This document shows, in pieces, positions 60,994 to 64,000 of a stretch of DNA of 64,000 bases. Source of the DNA: Phymatolithon calcareum (taxonomy: Eukaryota > Rhodophyta > Florideophyceae > Hapalidiales). Below the pieces are notes generated by a model, which made no database searches, was not told the origin of the DNA, and saw only the letters and a list, made by a program, of their open reading frames with translations. The stretch is from the NCBI GenBank assembly GCA_977006965.1, contig OZ345366.1, positions 1,364,001 to 1,428,000 of the forward strand, in the 5' to 3' direction. The first letter of the stretch is position 1. Every line of letters begins with the position of its first letter. The position numbers were made by a program, and so were the translations under genes.

Positions 60994-61572
60994 TGCATGT
61001 CCTGGTGGCAACTGCTCCACGAAGCATTCAAGCAATGAAGTGAGTTCAGGTGATTGCTCCTGCAGATGGGGCGTTGCAGTGGTGGATTTAGCCGGCTGCA
61101 AACAAGTATTCTCGAAATCATGCCAGTGCTGAAGGGCGGCCACGTACAGCATGACTCCAGAATTCGCGCTTTGAATTATCTGCACTGGTATGCAAGGTCG
61201 CCGTTTCCGGAGCAGACCAAGATTTGGGTTGCACGTTCTGTGCCACATTCTACTGCAGATGCTGTAGTTGCGGGGAGAAATGAAAAATTTGTTATCACGA
61301 TCCTAAAGGATTACTATTCCAGACGGATGCTACTACGAAACTACAAAGAGTAACTCGGGCAGCCTGTCTGTCTGCCCTACCGGGGGTCCATTTCGAGCGC
61401 TTCTCTGCAAGACACAAGAAAGCCGAGCCAGAAGATAAGATACGCTGCGCATGAAGAGAGGCCTCAAAACTTATCCGTCCTTCAAAAAAGACGCCTACAA
61501 CAGCAGGAGTACCAATCCCTTAAGAAAACGTCCACTCCACAGGGTCCCGACGCATCAACGACTCGCAGCCGT
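60994..61572. other. Gene-free stretch 3' of the sigma factor
   Basis: No supported gene. ORFs at 61054-61353 show no recognisable domain; may contain the decayed 3' part of the hydrolase relic. Confidence 0.4.
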
Positions 61573-62664
61573 CTACACCGAGCGCCAGTCGACAAGACAG
61601 CGATGAAAGTTCGGATGTCGCAATCTCCGAATAGCGCGCGCCTCAATCTGTCGAATTCTGTTCGGCGGCACACAATAAATAGCTCCAATTTCGTCAAAAG
61701 TCTTACACCGTCCATCATCAAACCCGTACCGCATCCTTAAAACCTCCCGTTCCCTCGGCGACAGCATGAGCAACACATTTTCAATATCATCCCTCAACAA
61801 TTCCGCACTCACCTCCTCCTCCGGCGTCCTCCCATCATTCTCAATAATATCGCCCAAAGTCGCCCGTCCACTTTCCCCACTCCCATTCGAAAGCGGTACA
61901 TCCAGCGACACCGTATTCGTCTCCGCCATCTTACTAAGAATGAACCCCAATCGTTCCGGCGTAACCCCAAGCCGCTCCGCCAACTCCCTATTCGTCGGCA
62001 TGCGCCCGAGATCGCGTTCCATTTCCCCGCGCACACGCACAGCCTTCTTCGCAATGTCGTTCACATGTGTCGGCAGCCGAATCGTGCGCGAAGAGTCACT
62101 AATCGCCCTCTGAATTGCCTGTCTGATCCACCATGACGCATACGTTGCAAACCGGAATCCGCGCGTATGGTCAAACTTCTCGGCCCCGCGAATGAGACCG
62201 AGCGACCCCTCCTGGATCAGATCGCTCAGACTTAACCCGTTGTTCACATACTTCTTCGCGATACTCACAACCAGACGCAGATTTGCACTCACTAAACGAT
62301 CCTTCCTCGCACGTGCAGCACACAGAGCGCGTTCCAACTCCGCCACGCACATTCCGAGAGTGTCCGCCCATTCCGACACACTGACATCCTCCAGCCGCAC
62401 ACCGCGACGCGCAGCCGCGGACGCACGAGCCTGTTCCCATGCAATGAGCGCCCGCACGCTGCGAGCACATTCGACAACCTCGTGTCCCTGCAGCAGGTCG
62501 ACCGCGCCGATCTCCGCCATGTAGGTGCGCAGCCCTGCGTCCGTGATGCGGGCCGGGGCGCGAGTGGCGGGCGCAGCGACGGCCATTTTAGGGCAGGCCG
62601 TTCGCGCGCGGCGGGAGGGAGTACGCGGCGCACCCGGCGCGGCCAGGAAGCCCGTGGCACACAT
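61573..62664 (-). CDS. Plastid RNA polymerase sigma-70 factor, nucleus-encoded
   Basis: 363 aa from ATG 62664. Residues 1-40 are Ala/Arg/Pro/Ser/Thr-rich without acidic residues, fitting a transit peptide. Region 1.2 spans about 43-80. Region 2 (about 122-192) holds NLRLVVSIAKKY, LSDLIQEGSLGLIRGAEKFD and FATYASWWIRQAIQRAI, the core-binding and -10 recognition segments. Region 3 (193-275) has IRLPTHVNDIAKK and a RELAERLGV helix-turn-helix. Region 4 (290-350) has LSPREREVLRMRYG and the -35-binding helix NRIRQIEARAIRRLR. All match bacterial/plastid primary-type sigma factors. It directs the plastid-encoded polymerase to promoters. Region 4.2 begins CVPPNRIRQ where most relatives have V-S/T-R-E-R; the two prolines at the turn are unusual. 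No introns or frameshifts. Confidence 0.94.
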   Translation of the reverse strand: MCATGFLAAPGAPRTPSRRARTACPKMAVAAPATRAPARITDAGLRTYMAEIGAVDLLQGHEVVECARSVRALIAWEQARASAAARRGVRLEDVSVSEWADTLGMCVAELERALCAARARKDRLVSANLRLVVSIAKKYVNNGLSLSDLIQEGSLGLIRGAEKFDHTRGFRFATYASWWIRQAIQRAISDSSRTIRLPTHVNDIAKKAVRVRGEMERDLGRMPTNRELAERLGVTPERLGFILSKMAETNTVSLDVPLSNGSGESGRATLGDIIENDGRTPEEEVSAELLRDDIENVLLMLSPREREVLRMRYGFDDGRCKTFDEIGAIYCVPPNRIRQIEARAIRRLRHPNFHRCLVDWRSV

Positions 62665-63273
62665 TGTTCGATGGAGCTATTCGGGCGCGGGTTTGGAGCG
62701 TACTTGGACGGTGGGAGGCGGGAATAATGGGGTCGCGCGTGTGGGAGTGGAGTATGAGGTCGATGCGACGCTCGGCGCGGAGGCAGTTGACCGCCGCTAT
62801 TCGAACGGTGGAGGGAAGAGGGATTCAAGGAGACGTCCGAGGAGATGCGCCATTGGATGTGCGCGTGCTGAATCTCAGGTCAGGTGCGAGGTGCGAAATG
62901 CCAGAAAAATCGGCACAGTGACTACCAATCAGGGCATGACGGGTGGCAAATCTCCGGATGGGAGCTGAATTTTAAAAAATTCATGGAAGGCCGTGAACGA
63001 GAGTAGAGTACAGTACGAGCATTCCGACGCGCTTCATGGCGATTCTTGCACTCGTTATCATACTGTATGTGAAGAATAGGACTGTATGAGAGGGGCTCTG
63101 GTAAAGCATTCGGCGGGTTGCTGTACTTTTTACTTCCGCTAGAAGGTATGACACTTGAATGGTTCAAAGTATCAGTCATTGGGGTCTGGAGGCCAGGCCT
63201 CACAATAATAATACAACTTTTTTTACATTATTTGGAAACCTTTATAAAAGCACCAAAAACCTCAATTTAAATT
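62665..63273. other. Upstream region of the sigma factor
   Basis: GC-rich up to about 62950, where several frames are open on both strands by composition; no domain recognised. The rest is AT-rich without a gene. Confidence 0.4.
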
Positions 63274-63329
63274 GCCAGCAAGAAGCGGCCCTGTTACTCA
63301 ATTGAGTAACAATGCCGCTTCTTGCTGGC
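63274..63329. repeat. 56-bp spacer-less hairpin
   Basis: GCCAGCAAGAAGCGGC..TGTTACTCAA meets its reverse complement at the centre (TCAATTGA), with about three mismatched bases in the stem. Confidence 0.85.
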
Positions 63330-63384
63330 TTCCGTATCTAACACGCGCTAGTATCCTAGCGTCTTCTTAATTCGGAGTTATCTC

Positions 63385-63500
63385 CCTGTGAGTTAGCGAG
63401 ATAGTCTTTTGCATTCATATTCGGTCTCTTGGTCCATCGCCATCGACCCTAGTAAGCGTAGGAGGGCAGCAAGCTCGATCACTGCAGCGGTTCCAAACTG
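63385..63500 (-). mobile_element. Relic of a LINE family B 3' region
   Basis: About 115 bp aligns with family B C-terminal/3' sequence at 31.32-31.43 kb and 38.45-38.54 kb (GTCTTTTGCATTCATATTCGG against GTCTCTTGCACTCAAACTCAA; AGCTCGATCACTGCAGCGG against AGTTCGATCACCGCGGTAA), at lower identity than the other copies. Confidence 0.5.
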
Positions 63501-64000
63501 TTAACCAAAAATTGGTTATCTCCACAGCGAAGCTCTAAGGTGTATTGAATTGCAGACACGACCATACCAATATGAAAGGACGGAGTAATGAGCACACTCA
63601 GGGACAAAACCCTTCTTCCGCATACCTAGAATGTACTACATATCGAGAATTGGACACAACAACTCGGCATCTAACACAGTGTCTGAACGTGTTCGAGATG
63701 CAATTTTTGTGCAATCTCTACAGTAAACTCTACTCGCACTGTCGGTCTTTGGACATATCAGAGTCAAATCCGTTACTGTACAGTAGCGCGGCGACTAGTA
63801 CCTACAGTATCACGTGCTTGTTTGCGGCTACTCTTCCGTCAATCCTGCGGGTTGCTGAAAGCTTCCGAACGGGAAATACATAAACCCACATGTGTTGTTG
63901 CAAGCCTCATGATGAACGCCGAGTGATCTGACGACAAGCATGACTGGTCCATGCGCCCGCCGACTCGCTCTTTTGTGCATCTTCCCAATTTTTCTGTGGA
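63501..64000. other. Gene-free end of window
   Basis: No supported gene; the 112-codon ORF at 63545-63883 begins at an alternative codon and has no motif. Confidence 0.4.

Overview
The window is nuclear DNA of a photosynthetic eukaryote, most likely a florideophyte red alga (inference). It encodes a nucleus-type plastid sigma factor and a plastid IspD, both with N-terminal extensions. It also has Rab3GAP2, an alpha-kinase and J-domain genes. Most host genes are single-exon; the clear introns are short (83 and 109 nt). Small gene islands are separated by long transposon-rich stretches. I see no prokaryotic operons, rRNA, convincing tRNA or CRISPR.

Layout. 2-1264: 3' part of a coiled-coil gene. 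1639-10131: a LINE relic, then a 5'-truncated LINE carrying a nested, complete Ty3/gypsy chromovirus-type element with identical LTRs. 10131-15990: non-coding DNA with foldback repeats, a LINE with a microsatellite tail and decayed coding repeats. 16203-20649: two tyrosine-recombinase genes in the same orientation; the second sits between 20-bp perfect inverted repeats. 21145-25680: Rab3GAP2 converging on plastid IspD. 26947-27396: a small unknown ORF. 29663-33752: one LINE nested in another, both with target-site duplications. 33936-36121: a membrane J-protein converging on an intron-containing type I membrane protein. 37385-43600: a PiggyBac-like relic, nested LINE fragments and little else. 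44179-45059: an intron-containing alpha-kinase. 46571-46930: a 75-bp minisatellite. 49874-53300: Ty1/copia and PiggyBac-like relics. 54559-56076: a pogo-like DNA transposon whose transposase has lost its catalytic core. 56389-60277: an NB-ARC/WD40 (Apaf-1-like) pseudogene split by a LINE fragment. 60579-60993: a peptidyl-tRNA hydrolase relic. 61573-62664: the sigma factor.

The host genes do not form one pathway. IspD (plastid isoprenoid synthesis) and the sigma factor (plastid transcription) both act in the plastid. Rab3GAP2, the J-protein and the type I membrane protein belong to membrane and secretory biology. The window also records mobile-element history: at least six insertions can be dated relative to each other from target-site duplications. 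The most unusual items are the inverted-repeat-bounded tyrosine-recombinase element, the young Ty3 element whose integrase has Asn at the second catalytic Asp position, the STAND-type pseudogene with near-identical WD40 repeats, and many nearly spacer-less perfect hairpins.
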